DNA from: Fusobacterium sp. JB019
Lineage (GTDB): Bacteria > Fusobacteriota > Fusobacteriia > Fusobacteriales > Fusobacteriaceae
DNA length: 64,000 nucleotides
Direction of reading: 5' to 3'
NCBI GenBank assembly: GCA_030673965.1
Contig: JAUTCN010000005.1
Span: forward strand, 140,899-204,898
Shown here: positions 25,921-36,025 of the stretch, piece by piece
How positions within the stretch are numbered: the stretch's first letter is position 1
Layout of the letters: every line of letters starts with the position of its first letter
The notes under the pieces: model-generated
What the model was told of the DNA's origin: nothing
The model's database searches: none
What the model saw: the letters and a program-made list of their open reading frames with translations, nothing else
Program-made: the position numbers and the translations under genes

Positions 25921-26892
25921 ATGAAAATAAAAGATATCGCACGACTAGCTGGTGTATCCACGGCTACTGTATCAAGAGTAATAAATAATTCTTCTTCAGT
26001 AAAAGAAGAAACAAGAAAAAACATTTTAGAAATTATTAAAGCTAAAAATTACAAGCCTAATATAACAGCCCAAAATTTAGCTAAAAAAGAAAACAACACT
26101 ATCGGAGTAGTTATTCCTGATTTAGATAATCCCTTTTTTGGAAAAATTATAAAAGGAATTTATGAAAAAATCGAAAAAGAAAATTTAAATATTATCCTTT
26201 TAAATAGCTATAGTAGTTTAAAAAAAGAAAAAAGAGTAATTGAAACTTTAATAGAGCAAAGAGTTAAAGGAGTTATAATAGTTCCTATAGCAAAAGATAA
26301 ATTTTCTAGTTATGAACATTTTAATAGATTAGATGAATTTAACATTCCTTATGTTCTTATAGATAGAGAAGTTGAAGGAGATAATTTTTCTAAAGTTTAT
26401 TTAGAAAATAGAAAAGGAGCCTACAATGCAACTAAATATTTAATGAATAAAACAAAAAATATTGCTATGATTTCAGGCCCTACTAGAACAACCACTGCAA
26501 CTAAAAGATTAGAAGGTTATAATATGGCCATGGATGAAGAAAATTTAGAAAAAAAAGTTTATTATGGAGATTATAAAATAGATTCAGGTTATAAAATAAT
26601 AACCGAAATTATAAAAAAAAATAATCTTCCAAAAGCTTTATTTATAGCTAATAATATGATGACACTTGGAGTAATAAAAGGACTTATAGAAAATAACATA
26701 AAAATACCTGAACATATTTTAATATTTAGTTTTGATGAGGTAGAAATGGCTGAAATTTTTGGTATTAAAATAGATTATCTTGAATTTAATGTAAAAGCTG
26801 TTGGAGAAAAAGCAGTAAATATATTAAAAGATAAATTAAATGGTGATAATTCTAGAAAAATTATCAAAATACCTGGAAAAATAAAAAAATAA
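25921..26892 (+). CDS. rbsR: LacI-family ribose operon repressor
   Basis: The 323-residue regulator has an N-terminal helix-turn-helix and hinge ('IKDIARLAGVSTATVSRVINN', then 'YKPNITAQNLA') and a periplasmic-binding-protein-like effector domain (about 60-320). It is the first gene of rbsRKDACB, so the inducer is probably ribose or a ribose phosphate. Operators of the form TGTAAnCGnTTACA lie both before it and between rbsR and rbsK. The C terminus is slightly short, ending in a lysine-rich tail. Confidence 0.9.
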   Translation: MKIKDIARLAGVSTATVSRVINNSSSVKEETRKNILEIIKAKNYKPNITAQNLAKKENNTIGVVIPDLDNPFFGKIIKGIYEKIEKENLNIILLNSYSSLKKEKRVIETLIEQRVKGVIIVPIAKDKFSSYEHFNRLDEFNIPYVLIDREVEGDNFSKVYLENRKGAYNATKYLMNKTKNIAMISGPTRTTTATKRLEGYNMAMDEENLEKKVYYGDYKIDSGYKIITEIIKKNNLPKALFIANNMMTLGVIKGLIENNIKIPEHILIFSFDEVEMAEIFGIKIDYLEFNVKAVGEKAVNILKDKLNGDNSRKIIKIPGKIKK

Positions 26893-26908
26893 TTTTTTTA
26901 ATTTTAAA

Positions 26909-26922
26909 TGTAAACGGTTACA
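26909..26922 (+). promoter_or_regulatory. Second LacI-type operator, before rbsK
   Basis: TGTAAACGGTTACA, one base different from the operator at 25891-25904. It could act by looping or as a roadblock inside the operon. Confidence 0.8.
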
Positions 26923-26942
26923 AAATTAATGAAAAGGAGGAT

Positions 26943-27884
26943 ATGACAAATTATTTGCCATATAAAATTATGAAAAAAATATTAGTAATTGGAAGTCTTA
27001 ATATGGATTTAGTTACCATGGCTAAAAGACACCCTAAATTAGGAGAAACAATTATTGGAAAAAGTTTCTTTCAAATTCCAGGGGGAAAAGGAGGAAATCA
27101 AGCAGTTTCCATTGCAAAATTAGGTGGAAATGTAACTATGTTTGGTTGCGTAGGTAAGGATTCTCATGGACAAATATTAATAAATGAATTAGAAAAGAAT
27201 AATATCCAAACTAAGCACATAAAAAAAGTTGAAACTAATACTGGTATTGCTACAATAGTAGTAGATGAAAATGCTGATAATACTATAATTGTTGTTCCTG
27301 GAGCAAACTTTGAAATAAATAAAACAGATATTGATAATAATATAAATTTAATAAAAGAAGCAGATATAATTCTTCTTCAATTGGAAATTCCTATAGAAAT
27401 AGTTAAATATATCTTAAAAAAAGCAAAAGAAAATAATAAAATTACTATTCTTAATCCTGCTCCAGCTAAAAAACTTTCTAAAGATATAATCAAAAATGTT
27501 GATTTTTTAATTCCTAATGAAACTGAATTAGAACTTTTAAGTGAAATGCCTACTACTTCTAAAGAAGAAATTTTAATAGCTTGTAAAAAACTTCTAAACA
27601 AGGGTGTTAAAAATCTTATAGTTACATTAGGTAAAAAAGGATCAATATTTGTAGGAACAGACAAAACTTTTAGTGTTGGGATTCACAAAGTAAATGCTAT
27701 TGATCCAACTGCAGCTGGCGATTCCTTCATTGGAGGAGTTATAAGAATGTTATCAGAAGATAAAGAAATAAAAGAGGCCATGGAATTTGGAGCTCAAGTA
27801 GGAGCTATCACAGTAACTAAAAAAGGAGCTCAAAGTTCTCTTCCTACATGGAATGAAGTTATTGATTATAAATTTAAAAAATAA
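26943..27884 (+). CDS. rbsK: Ribokinase
   Basis: The 313-residue PfkB-family kinase makes ribose 5-phosphate from ribose and ATP. Motifs: 'GSLNMDLV', 'PGGKGGNQAV' (ribose site), and 'NAIDPTAAGDSFIGG', where the Asp in 'AAGDSF' is the catalytic base. The start is uncertain: the ATG at 26943 has AAGGAGG only 2 bases away, while the ATG at 26970 gives the family-typical N terminus 'MKKILVIGS' but has no ribosome site. Confidence 0.93.
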   Translation: MTNYLPYKIMKKILVIGSLNMDLVTMAKRHPKLGETIIGKSFFQIPGGKGGNQAVSIAKLGGNVTMFGCVGKDSHGQILINELEKNNIQTKHIKKVETNTGIATIVVDENADNTIIVVPGANFEINKTDIDNNINLIKEADIILLQLEIPIEIVKYILKKAKENNKITILNPAPAKKLSKDIIKNVDFLIPNETELELLSEMPTTSKEEILIACKKLLNKGVKNLIVTLGKKGSIFVGTDKTFSVGIHKVNAIDPTAAGDSFIGGVIRMLSEDKEIKEAMEFGAQVGAITVTKKGAQSSLPTWNEVIDYKFKK

Positions 27885-27909
27885 TATAAATATTTAAAGG
27901 AGATAAACT

Positions 27910-28317
27910 ATGAAAAAAGGCAGATTATTAAACAGTGAAATTAGTTCTGTAATCTCTAAAATGGGACATACAGATCACATAACAATAGGGGATGCTGGGC
28001 TACCTATTCCAGGTAAAGTAAATAGAATAGACTTAGCTTTAGAAAAAGGAATTCCTAGCTTTTTAGAAACCTTAGAAGTGATTTTAGAGGAATTACAAAT
28101 AGAAGAAGTTATTATTGCTAAAGAAACAGAAGAAATAAGTATAGATTTATACACTAAAATATTAAACTTATTAGAAAAAAAATGTGGAAAAATAACTATT
28201 TCAAAAGTGTCTCATGAAGAACTAAAAAAAATTACAAAAGAAAGTAAAGCTGTAATTAGAACAGGAGAATGCACACCTTATGCTAATATTATTTTAAAAT
28301 CAGGGGTAACTTTCTAA
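27910..28317 (+). CDS. rbsD: D-ribose pyranase
   Basis: A 135-residue cytoplasmic protein with the RbsD signatures '[28 protein letters not shown]' and the C-terminal '[17 protein letters not shown]'. The conserved His in 'GHTDH' and the Asp in 'GDAGLP' line the active site. It interconverts beta-pyranose and beta-furanose ribose so that ribokinase receives the furanose form. It sits between rbsK and rbsA with AAAGGAG upstream. Confidence 0.95.
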   Translation: MKKGRLLNSEISSVISKMGHTDHITIGDAGLPIPGKVNRIDLALEKGIPSFLETLEVILEELQIEEVIIAKETEEISIDLYTKILNLLEKKCGKITISKVSHEELKKITKESKAVIRTGECTPYANIILKSGVTF

Positions 28318-28329
28318 GGAGAAAACAAT

Positions 28330-29835
28330 ATGAAAAAAATATTAGAAATGTCTGGAATAATTAAAAATTTTCCAGGAGTAAGAGCATTAGATAATGCTAA
28401 TTTAAGTATATATGAAGGAAAGGTAATGGCTCTACTTGGTGAAAATGGAGCTGGAAAATCAACTATAATGAAAATAATGACTGGAATATATAAAAAAGAT
28501 GCTGGAATAATTAAATATAACGGAAAAAAAGTTGAATTCAATGGACCAAAAGAGTCTCAAAATGCTGGAATAGCTATAATTCATCAAGAATTAAATTTAA
28601 TAGATAATCTGTCTATTGCTGAAAATATTTTTTTAGGAAGAGAGTTAACTAAAAATTTTAAAATAGATTGGAATATAATGTTCAATGAAGCAGATATAAT
28701 CTTAAAAAAATTAAATTTAAAATATTCCTCTAAAGAATTAGTTGGAAATTTAAGTATCGGAGAAAAACAAATGGTAGAAATAGCAAAAGCTCTTTCTCAA
28801 AATGCTAAAATAATAGTTATGGATGAACCTACCGATGCTCTTACTGATACTGAAACAAAAAGTTTATTTAAAGTAATAAATGAATTGGTAGCTGAAAATA
28901 AAAGTATCGTCTACATTTCTCACAGGTTAAAAGAAATATTTGAAATATGTGACTTTGCTACTATTATGAGAGATGGAAAATTTATAGATGAACTTATTGT
29001 AAAAAATACAACAGAAGATATTATTATCGAAAAAATGATAGGTCGAAAATTAGAAGATCAATTTCCTAGAATAGATACTAAGTTTGGTGATATTTCTTTA
29101 AAAGTAGAAAATCTTAATGGAGAAGTTACAAAAGATATTAATTTTTTTGTTAGAAAAGGTGAAATATTAGGAATAGCTGGACTTATGGGTGCTGGAAGAA
29201 CTGAATTAGCAAAAACTATTTATGGATGTTTTAAAAAAACAAATGGACAAATTTATATTGAAGGAAATAAAGTAGAAATTAATTCTCCCCAACAAGCTTT
29301 AGAAAATAAAATTGCTTATGTTTCAGAAGATAGAAAGGGAGATGGATTAATTGTCGGGCTTTCTGTGAAAAAAAATATGAGTTTATCTTCACTATCAAAA
29401 TTTGAAAATTTTTATAAAAAAATTGAACCAAATAAAGAAAAAAAATCAGTGAAAAATTTTATATCAAAATTTAATATAAAAACTCCTACAATGGACCAAT
29501 TGATAAAAAATTTAAGTGGAGGAAATCAACAAAAAGTAGCTATAGGAAAAGCTCTTATGACCAATCCTAAAATATTAATTTTAGATGAACCTACAAGAGG
29601 AGTTGACGTAGGAGCTAAAAAAGAAATTTATAATCTTATAAATGAGTTTAAAAAACAAGGTATGAGTATTATTATAATTTCTTCCGAAATGCCAGAAATA
29701 CTAGGGCTTAGTGATAGAATAATGGTTATGTATAATAAAACTATCACAGGAATTTTTAATAAAAATGAAGCTACCCAAGAAAAAATAATGAAATGTGCTA
29801 TAGGCTTTATAAAGGAGAAGAATAATGAAAACTAA
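28330..29835 (+). CDS. rbsA: Ribose ABC transporter, ATP-binding protein
   Basis: The 501-residue ATPase has two fused nucleotide-binding domains. The first has a full Walker A (GENGAGKST), signature 'LSIGEKQ' and Walker B 'MDEPTDAL'. In the second the Walker A reads '[10 protein letters not shown]', the degenerate form usual for sugar-importer ATPases of the CUT2 class, with an intact 'LSGGNQQK' and 'LDEPTRGVD'. It overlaps rbsC by 11 bases, as is common in CUT2 operons. Confidence 0.95.
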   Translation: MKKILEMSGIIKNFPGVRALDNANLSIYEGKVMALLGENGAGKSTIMKIMTGIYKKDAGIIKYNGKKVEFNGPKESQNAGIAIIHQELNLIDNLSIAENIFLGRELTKNFKIDWNIMFNEADIILKKLNLKYSSKELVGNLSIGEKQMVEIAKALSQNAKIIVMDEPTDALTDTETKSLFKVINELVAENKSIVYISHRLKEIFEICDFATIMRDGKFIDELIVKNTTEDIIIEKMIGRKLEDQFPRIDTKFGDISLKVENLNGEVTKDINFFVRKGEILGIAGLMGAGRTELAKTIYGCFKKTNGQIYIEGNKVEINSPQQALENKIAYVSEDRKGDGLIVGLSVKKNMSLSSLSKFENFYKKIEPNKEKKSVKNFISKFNIKTPTMDQLIKNLSGGNQQKVAIGKALMTNPKILILDEPTRGVDVGAKKEIYNLINEFKKQGMSIIIISSEMPEILGLSDRIMVMYNKTITGIFNKNEATQEKIMKCAIGFIKEKNNEN

Positions 29836-30796
29836 TACAATATCAAATGACTTATCAATAAAAAAAGAAAATAAATTTTTAGAAAATAAACCTTTAGTTG
29901 GTTTAGTTATATTTTCAATAATTGTCTCAATATTAAATCCAAGATTTTTATCAATAGCTAACTTTTTAAATATATTAAGACAAACATCTATAAATGCAAT
30001 AATAGCAACTGGAATGACTTTTGTTATATTAACTGGAGGAATAGACCTTTCAGTTGGATCCATTTTAGCTCTTTGTGGTGCTGTATCTGCTAGTATGCTT
30101 ACTAATGGAGTAAATGGTTATATTGTTTTGACAGTAACTCTTATTTTAGGAACCATTCTTGGAGCAATTAGTGGAAGTTTTATCAGTTATGGAAAACTTC
30201 AAGCCTTTATAACAACTTTAGTAGCTATGACTTTATTAAGAGGTGCTACTTTAGTTTTTACAGATGGAAAACCAATTTCTATGGGATTTAGAGATAATGC
30301 TCTTTTATTTGATACTATTGGTGGAGGATATATTTTAGGAATCCCTGTTCCTATATATATAATGATTTTTGTATTTGCTGTATGCCATTATATTTTAAAA
30401 AATACCAGATTTGGTAGATATGTTTTTGCAGTAGGTGGAAACGAAGAAGCTACTAAACTTTCTGGAATTAATGTTGATAGATTAAAAGTTAAAGTATATG
30501 CTATAAGTGGAGGTTTATCCGCCTTAGCTGGAATTATTATCACATCTAGATTAGGATCTGCACAACCTACAGCAGGAACAGGATATGAATTAGATGCTAT
30601 TGCTGCTGTAGTTTTAGGTGGAACTTCACTTTCTGGAGGAATTGGAAGCATCTCTGGAACTATAACTGGAGCTTTAATTATTGGGGTTCTTGGAAATGCT
30701 TTAAACCTTTTAGATGTATCATCATATTACCAAATGATGATAAAAGCAATTGTTATCTTAGCTGCAGTATTAATTGATAAAAAAACAAATAAATAA
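29825..30796 (+). CDS. rbsC: Ribose ABC transporter, permease
   Basis: The 323-residue inner-membrane permease of the CUT2 family has about 9-10 helices, with '[14 protein letters not shown]' near residue 70 and '[24 protein letters not shown]' near the end, both family hallmarks. It forms a homodimeric pore with RbsA. The start lies inside the end of rbsA with a GGAG site. Confidence 0.95.
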   Translation: MKTNTISNDLSIKKENKFLENKPLVGLVIFSIIVSILNPRFLSIANFLNILRQTSINAIIATGMTFVILTGGIDLSVGSILALCGAVSASMLTNGVNGYIVLTVTLILGTILGAISGSFISYGKLQAFITTLVAMTLLRGATLVFTDGKPISMGFRDNALLFDTIGGGYILGIPVPIYIMIFVFAVCHYILKNTRFGRYVFAVGGNEEATKLSGINVDRLKVKVYAISGGLSALAGIIITSRLGSAQPTAGTGYELDAIAAVVLGGTSLSGGIGSISGTITGALIIGVLGNALNLLDVSSYYQMMIKAIVILAAVLIDKKTNK

Positions 30797-30810
30797 AAAG
30801 GAGAAGAATA

Positions 30811-31680
30811 ATGAAAAAAGTATTAAAATTATTAATTGTAGGATTTTGTATTGGAATGATTTCAACAGTGGCTTTTGCTAAAGGAAAGGTAGGATTAGTA
30901 GTATCAACTTTAAATAATCCTTTCTTTGTAGATTTAAAAGAAGGTGCTCAAGATAAAGCAAAACAACTAGATATGGAACTTATAGTTTTAGATTCCCAAA
31001 ATGATCCCGCTAAAGAATTATCAAATGTAGAAGATTTAATTGTAAGAGGAGTTGATGTAATATTAATTAATCCCACAGATTCAGATGCAGTATACAGAGC
31101 TGTAAAAAATGCTAACAGATCTAAAGTTCCTGTTATTACTTTAGATAGAGGAGCAAATAGAGGCGAAGTAGTAACTCACATCGCATCTGATAATGTTGCT
31201 GGAGGAAAAATGGCTGGAGAATTTATTCTAAACAAATTAGGTAAAAATTCTAAAATTATTGAATTAGAAGGTATACCTGGAACAACTGCTGCAAGAGATA
31301 GAGGAAAAGGATTTAATGAAATCGCTAATGATAATTTAAATGTAGTTGCAAGACAAGCAGCTGATTTTGATAGAACAAAGGGGCTTAATGTAATGGAAAA
31401 TATGATCCAAGCTCAACCTGAAATAGATGGTGTTTTTGCTCACAACGATGAAATGGCTCTAGGAGCTTTAAAAGCTATTGGAAATAAAAATATATTAGTT
31501 GTAGGATTTGATGCAACTGCTGATGCTGTTAAATCAGTTGAAGAAGGAAAATTAGCTGCTACTATAGCTCAACAACCTAAATTAATTGGAGCAAAAGGAA
31601 TAGAAACATCAAATAAAATAATAAAAGGAGAAACAACTCCTAAATTTATTCCAGTGGATTTAAAATTAATTAAAAAATAA
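30811..31680 (+). CDS. rbsB: Ribose ABC transporter, periplasmic binding protein
   Basis: The 289-residue protein has a type I signal peptide (cleavage after 'STVAFA') and the two-lobed RbsB fold: '[13 protein letters not shown]', 'NPTDSDAV', 'TLDRGAN' and 'HNDEMALGA' provide the sugar-contacting Asn, Arg, Asp and Phe residues. There is no lipobox, so it is a free periplasmic protein, which fits a diderm cell. It is the last gene of the ribose operon. Confidence 0.95.
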   Translation: MKKVLKLLIVGFCIGMISTVAFAKGKVGLVVSTLNNPFFVDLKEGAQDKAKQLDMELIVLDSQNDPAKELSNVEDLIVRGVDVILINPTDSDAVYRAVKNANRSKVPVITLDRGANRGEVVTHIASDNVAGGKMAGEFILNKLGKNSKIIELEGIPGTTAARDRGKGFNEIANDNLNVVARQAADFDRTKGLNVMENMIQAQPEIDGVFAHNDEMALGALKAIGNKNILVVGFDATADAVKSVEEGKLAATIAQQPKLIGAKGIETSNKIIKGETTPKFIPVDLKLIKK

Positions 31681-31695
31681 TATAAGCATAAAAAG

Positions 31696-31726
31696 AACAG
31701 ACTAGCATTTTTAATGTTAGTCTGTT
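31696..31726. terminator. Stem-loop after rbsB
   Basis: AACAGACTAGCATT pairs with AATGTTAGTCTGTT (one G:U pair) around TTT. No strong T-run follows on the plus strand, so it is a weak or partial terminator, or a 3'-end stabiliser. Confidence 0.5.
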
Positions 31727-31825
31727 AATTAATTAACGAATCAATATTTAAAAAAATATCTCTCCTTCATTTTCATTTACTTAGATAGAGAATACCACAA
31801 TTAAACCTTTTCTGTCAATATTTTT

Positions 31826-33268
31826 TTAATTACAAGTTACTTTACTATCTTTTTTTACACCAAATAAATATTTTTCAGTTATGGTAATCACAATAGCATT
31901 TATAGCAAAAGCTGGAACTATTTCATATAAATATGCTCCATAACCAATAGTTTTCCATAAAATAAGAGTTATAGTTCCTATTAACATTCCAGAAAATACA
32001 CTTCTCCAATTTAAACCTTTTACATAAAGAGTTGCAATAATTGCAGGACCGAATACTCCTCCGAATCCTCCCCAAGCATAGGAAACCATAGCTAGTATTT
32101 TTGTAGATGGATTCATAGCCATTACTGTAGCTATTGCAGATATTATTATTATTCCAAATCTTCCAGTCCACATTATTTCTTTTTCAGTTGCATTTTTCTT
32201 TATAAATTTATAAAAATCTTCAGATAAAGTAGAAGAAGATACTAATAACTGAGAATCAATAGTTGACATTATTGCTGAAAGTATTGCTGCAAGTAATATT
32301 CCTCCTACCCAAGGATTAAAAAGTTTTGTAATCATATATATAAACACTCTTTCAGAATCTCCACCTATCTCAGCAATATCCTTAAATACAGCTATACCTG
32401 TTATTCCTATTGCCATAGCTCCCATTAATGAAATAATTACCCATACCATTGCTATTTTTCTAGCTTGAGCTAATTCTTTTAACCCTTTAACACTCATAAA
32501 TCTTGATAATATATGTGGCTGTCCAAAATATCCAAGCCCCCAAGCAAGAGAAGAAATTATTGCTAAAGTTCCTATATTTCCAGATTTAAATACACTTAAA
32601 GATATTTCTTTTGCTTGAGCTGCCATTTGTATTTCTGCCATTCCTCCACCTTTTACATAAGCAAGTCCTGGTACTACTAATATCGCTAAAAACATTAAGC
32701 TTCCTTGAAAAAAGTCTGTCCAACAACAAGCTAAATATCCTCCCATAAAAGTATAAAAAACTATTGTTCCTACTCCTATCAATACTGCTACTTTATAATC
32801 TATTCCTAAAATACTTTCAAATAATTTTCCAGAAGCAACAAGTCCTGATGCAGAATAAACAGTAAAGAAAAATAATACTATTGCTGCAGAAAATATTCTT
32901 ATTGTTCCTGTTTTATCTCCTAATTTTTCACTTAAAAAATTAGGTAATGTCATTGTCTTTGTTTCTTCTGTTTGTACTCTCAATTTAGGAGCTACATATC
33001 TCCAATTGAGATAAGTTCCCACAGCAAGACCAACTACAACCCATATTTGTGACATTCCAGATGAATAAACAGCCCCAGGTAATCCCATCAATAACCATCC
33101 ACTCATATCACTTGCCTGAGCCGAAAGAGCTGTTACCCAAGACCCCATACCTCTTCCACCAATTAAATAATCTTCTGCACTTTCTGTTTTCTTATAAAAA
33201 TAAATTCCTACTCCTACTAAAAATATTAAATACACTACAAATGTTATCATTGTCTCCATTGTCATCAT
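31826..33268 (-). CDS. putP: Sodium/proline symporter
   Basis: The 480-residue inner-membrane protein of the SSS family has about 13 helices. The motifs 'EDYLIGGRGMGSWVTALSAQASDMSGWLLMGLPG' near the N terminus and 'AAILSAIMSTIDSQLLVSSSTLSEDFYK' (Na2-site Ser/Thr residues) are those of PutP, which imports L-proline with Na+. GGAGG lies upstream of the ATG at 33268. The gene has a 370-base leader with a strong promoter, a structured region and an intrinsic terminator, so expression is probably controlled by attenuation. Confidence 0.92.
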   Translation of the reverse strand: MMTMETMITFVVYLIFLVGVGIYFYKKTESAEDYLIGGRGMGSWVTALSAQASDMSGWLLMGLPGAVYSSGMSQIWVVVGLAVGTYLNWRYVAPKLRVQTEETKTMTLPNFLSEKLGDKTGTIRIFSAAIVLFFFTVYSASGLVASGKLFESILGIDYKVAVLIGVGTIVFYTFMGGYLACCWTDFFQGSLMFLAILVVPGLAYVKGGGMAEIQMAAQAKEISLSVFKSGNIGTLAIISSLAWGLGYFGQPHILSRFMSVKGLKELAQARKIAMVWVIISLMGAMAIGITGIAVFKDIAEIGGDSERVFIYMITKLFNPWVGGILLAAILSAIMSTIDSQLLVSSSTLSEDFYKFIKKNATEKEIMWTGRFGIIIISAIATVMAMNPSTKILAMVSYAWGGFGGVFGPAIIATLYVKGLNWRSVFSGMLIGTITLILWKTIGYGAYLYEIVPAFAINAIVITITEKYLFGVKKDSKVTCN

Positions 33269-33316
33269 TTCTTTTCCTCCGTCCTTTTATTAAACTCACA
33301 ATAAATTTTAATTTCT

Positions 33317-33361
33317 TTACCTACTTATTTGTAAGCTCCCGGGGACTTTAATTAATTTCAT
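33317..33361 (-). CDS. Possible 14-codon leader or small ORF upstream of putP
   Basis: The ATG at 33361 has AAAGGAG 7 bases upstream, as good as any gene here, and opens a frame for MKLIKVPGSLQISR before TAA. It lies downstream of the leader terminator and 48 bases before putP, so it would be translated only on read-through transcripts. A short GC-rich patch (CCCCGGGAGC) in its middle could form structure. It may be a regulatory upstream ORF or chance; I recognise no homologous peptide. Confidence 0.35.
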   Translation of the reverse strand: MKLIKVPGSLQISR

Positions 33362-33400
33362 AATTCAACTCCTTTATATTAATATTTTTTAAACTTAAAT

Positions 33401-33641
33401 AAAAAAACCATTTAATGCATCTAAATGCAGTTAAATGGCTTTATCATATAAAGAAAGACTTTCTTTAGTTTAGCTCAATTCCACATTAGATACAAATCCA
33501 AATTTTCAGCTTAAAATGGATTTATACCTATGATTTAAAATCATACACACAAATCCTAATTATGGAACCATGGGGTTTTGGAATTCTACTGCTATCACTA
33601 ATTTTTTCACGAGTCTCTCCTTCTAATCTAAAATTTAATTT
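33401..33641 (-). promoter_or_regulatory. Structured putP leader RNA ending in an intrinsic terminator (riboswitch-like)
   Basis: From the expected transcript start the minus-strand leader contains AAGGAGAGACTCGTG, a 7-bp long-range helix (33579-33585 with 33477-33483), and a hexamer AAATCC that can pair with either of two GGATTT copies (plus-strand positions 33518-33523, 33551-33556 and 33494-33499). A terminator follows at 33401-33439: CCATTTAA/TTAAATGG arms and seven T. Mutually exclusive pairings plus a terminator are the layout of an attenuator or riboswitch. I do not recognise the family; T-box, S-box, L-box and glycine landmarks are missing. Confidence 0.6.
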
Positions 33642-33647
33642 ACATTT

Positions 33648-33676
33648 ATTGTACATATTTTTCAACTAAAAGTCAA
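33648..33676 (-). promoter_or_regulatory. Promoter of the putP leader
   Basis: On the minus strand: TTGACT (33671-33676), 17 bases, TACAAT (33648-33653). Confidence 0.7.
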
Positions 33677-33703
33677 TATTTTTTTATTTTTGAATTTTAT
33701 AAC

Positions 33704-33732
33704 TGGACTATATACAGAATAAAGACTATAAT
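33704..33732 (+). promoter_or_regulatory. Promoter of the zinc-ribbon protein gene
   Basis: TGGACT, 17 bases, TATAAT (33727-33732), about 37 bases before the start codon. Confidence 0.5.
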
Positions 33733-33768
33733 ATGGACATGAATTAAAATAACTATTGGAGGATTAAA

Positions 33769-34119
33769 ATGGAAAAAATAATTATAAAGTGTCCTAAATG
33801 TAAGAAAAAAATGAGGGTTAGAAATCAAGTAGCAAAATATAAATGCCCAAGTTGTTCTCATATATATAAACTAAATAAGTTCAAGATTATTTTATTAAAT
33901 ATTAAAGGATTTTTTATTGGTTTTATAGATACTATCGTAGGAATTAAATCTAGTATTATTTATAAATTTAAATCTATGGTTTCAACTTATAAATATATGA
34001 ATAAAGTTAGAAAAAATATGAAAGCTGATCCAAACTGGTCTAATTATCATAGAGAACAAAAAGAAATGAAAAATGCAAATAAACGTTCTTTCAAAGATAT
34101 CTTTAAAAGAAAAAAATAA
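33769..34119 (+). CDS. Small zinc-ribbon protein with hydrophobic segment, function unknown
   Basis: The 116-residue basic protein begins with a zinc ribbon: two CxxC pairs, 'CPKC' and 'CPSC', 16 residues apart. A hydrophobic stretch ('IILLNIKGFFIGFIDTIVGI') follows that may be a membrane helix or a helical hairpin, then a lysine-rich tail. I do not recognise the family. It has its own promoter and GGAGG site; its gene ends just before the promoter of the met operon, with no clear terminator between. Confidence 0.7.
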   Translation: MEKIIIKCPKCKKKMRVRNQVAKYKCPSCSHIYKLNKFKIILLNIKGFFIGFIDTIVGIKSSIIYKFKSMVSTYKYMNKVRKNMKADPNWSNYHREQKEMKNANKRSFKDIFKRKK

Positions 34120-34127
34120 AAAAACAT

Positions 34128-34156
34128 TTGACAAAATAAGAAAATTAGTATATTAT
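34128..34156 (+). promoter_or_regulatory. Promoter of the met transporter operon
   Basis: TTGACA (34128-34133), 17 bases, TATTAT (34151-34156), directly before the S box. Confidence 0.75.
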
Positions 34157-34170
34157 TATTTCAAATAAAT

Positions 34171-34318
34171 ATCCATCAAGAGAAACTGAGGGACTGGCCC
34201 TTTGAAGTTTCAGCAACCTGCTTGTATAGTGTGGTGCTAATTCCAGACAGATGGCGATGACCCAAAATCGTTGAACCAAATCTCTAAAACTTGATGTATA
34301 TAGTTTTAGAGATTTTTT
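34171..34318 (+). promoter_or_regulatory. SAM-I riboswitch (S box) with terminator
   Basis: The aptamer has the S-box core in order: ATCAAGAGAAACTGAGGGACTGGCCC (its GGGACTGGCCC near 34190), CAGCAACC, GGTGCTAATTCC and GATGACCC. The terminator stem AATCTCTAAAACT/AGTTTTAGAGATT with a T-run (34279-34318) follows. S-adenosylmethionine binding should favour the terminator and shut off methionine uptake. It sits directly ahead of metN. Confidence 0.95.
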
Positions 34319-34351
34319 TATATATTTTGCAACAAAAGAAAGGAGCACTAC

Positions 34352-35359
34352 ATGATACGTATACAAAACATTAATAAAACTTATCCCAATAATTTCGCTG
34401 CTGTTAAAAATGTTAATTTACACATTAAAAAAGGAGACATATTTGGTGTTATTGGTTTAAGTGGAGCTGGAAAATCATCTTTAATTAGACTTTTAAATAG
34501 ATTAGAAGAGCCTACAAGCGGTGAAATAATTATTGATGGAACTAATATAACTTCTTTAAATAAAAAAGAACTTCTTGAAAAAAGAAAAAAAATTGGAATG
34601 ATTTTTCAACATTTTAATCTTTTATCTTCTAGAACTGTTGAAGAAAATGTCGCTTTTTCTTTAGAAATAGCTAAATGGGAAAAATCTAAAATCAAATCAA
34701 GAGTTAGTGAACTATTAGAACTTGTTGAACTTTCTGACAAAAGTAAGTCTTACCCCAGTCAACTTAGTGGTGGACAAAAACAAAGAGTAGCTATAGCTAG
34801 GGCTCTTGCTAACAATCCTGAAATACTATTATCAGATGAAGCAACTTCTGCTTTAGACCCTAAAACAACTAAATCAATTCTACAGTTAATAAGAAATATC
34901 CAAAATAAACTAGGTCTTACTGTAGTTATGATTACTCACCAAATGGAGGTTATAAGAGATATCTGTAATAAAGTTGCTGTAATGTCTCATGGAGAAATAG
35001 TAGAAACTGGGGGAGTTCATCATATATTTTCAAATCCTAAGACTGAAACTACAAAAGAACTTATATCTTATCTTCCAAATAATGAAGAGTCTACTGCTGA
35101 TTTAATGAAAACTAAAGGAAAAATGTTAATTAAATTAAATTTTCTTGGATCTATTTCAAAAGATCCTATTATTTCAAGAGCAATTAAAAAATTTAATGTG
35201 GATTTTAGTATAATAGGCGGATCAATTGAAAGTCTTTCTACAATGAGAGTTGGTCATTTATATGTAGAACTTTCTGGAGATTTTGAAGAACAAAAATTAA
35301 TTATTCCTTGGTTAACAGAAGAAGGAGTTATTGTGGAGGTGATATATAATGGTCTTTAA
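34352..35359 (+). CDS. metN: Methionine ABC transporter, ATP-binding protein
   Basis: The 335-residue ATPase has Walker A 'GLSGAGKSS', signature 'LSGGQKQR' and Walker B '[11 protein letters not shown]', which is the methionine-family form. The C-terminal NIL (ACT-like) domain (about 260-335) binds methionine and inhibits transport when the cell is replete. It is the first gene behind the S box and overlaps metI by 11 bases. Confidence 0.95.
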   Translation: MIRIQNINKTYPNNFAAVKNVNLHIKKGDIFGVIGLSGAGKSSLIRLLNRLEEPTSGEIIIDGTNITSLNKKELLEKRKKIGMIFQHFNLLSSRTVEENVAFSLEIAKWEKSKIKSRVSELLELVELSDKSKSYPSQLSGGQKQRVAIARALANNPEILLSDEATSALDPKTTKSILQLIRNIQNKLGLTVVMITHQMEVIRDICNKVAVMSHGEIVETGGVHHIFSNPKTETTKELISYLPNNEESTADLMKTKGKMLIKLNFLGSISKDPIISRAIKKFNVDFSIIGGSIESLSTMRVGHLYVELSGDFEEQKLIIPWLTEEGVIVEVIYNGL

Positions 35360-35996
35360 TATGATTTTTAATTCTACATTAGAAACTTTATATATGGTTT
35401 TATTTTCAACTTTATTTTCTTTAGTTATTGGTTTTCCTATTGGTATCTTACTTGTTATAACAAAGGAAGGAAATATCTGGGAAAAACAAAAATTAAATCA
35501 AATTTTAGAATTTATTATTAATACTCTTAGATCTTTTCCATTTATTATTCTTATGATTTGTTTATTTCCACTATCTAGAATAATTGTAGGAACAACCATT
35601 GGAGTTAATGCTGCTATAGTACCTCTTTCAATATCTGCTGCACCTTTTGTAGCTAGAATAGTTGAAGGTGCTCTAAATGAAATTGATAAAGGTTTAATTG
35701 AAGCTAGTTCTAGTATGGGAGCTAATAATTTAACTATAATCTTTAAAGTAATGATACCTGAAACACTTCCTCATCTTATACACGGAATTACTGTAACTAT
35801 AATCAGTCTTATTGGATACTCTGCAATGGCTGGAACTATAGGTGCTGGAGGTCTTGGAGACTTAGCTATTAGATTTGGATATCAAAGATTCAAGGTTGAC
35901 ATTATGATTTATGCTGTTATTGTTATAATAATTTTGGTTCAATTAATACAAAGTTTAGGTAACTATCTTGTTTATAGAACAAAGAAAAATAGATAA
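35349..35996 (+). CDS. metI: Methionine ABC transporter, permease
   Basis: A 215-residue inner-membrane protein with five helices and the EAA coupling loop '[33 protein letters not shown]'. Length and the sequence '[23 protein letters not shown]' are typical of MetI. It starts within the end of metN and pairs with MetN and the two MetQ proteins downstream. Confidence 0.95.
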   Translation: MVFNMIFNSTLETLYMVLFSTLFSLVIGFPIGILLVITKEGNIWEKQKLNQILEFIINTLRSFPFIILMICLFPLSRIIVGTTIGVNAAIVPLSISAAPFVARIVEGALNEIDKGLIEASSSMGANNLTIIFKVMIPETLPHLIHGITVTIISLIGYSAMAGTIGAGGLGDLAIRFGYQRFKVDIMIYAVIVIIILVQLIQSLGNYLVYRTKKNR

Positions 35997-36025
35997 TTAA
36001 ATATATATAAAGGAGAGGATTTATT

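Noticed and set aside
33401..33650. putP leader as a T-box (tRNA-Pro) element
   Set aside because: The conserved AGGGTGGnACCGCG T-box sequence and the usual stem I motifs are absent, although promoter and terminator are present.
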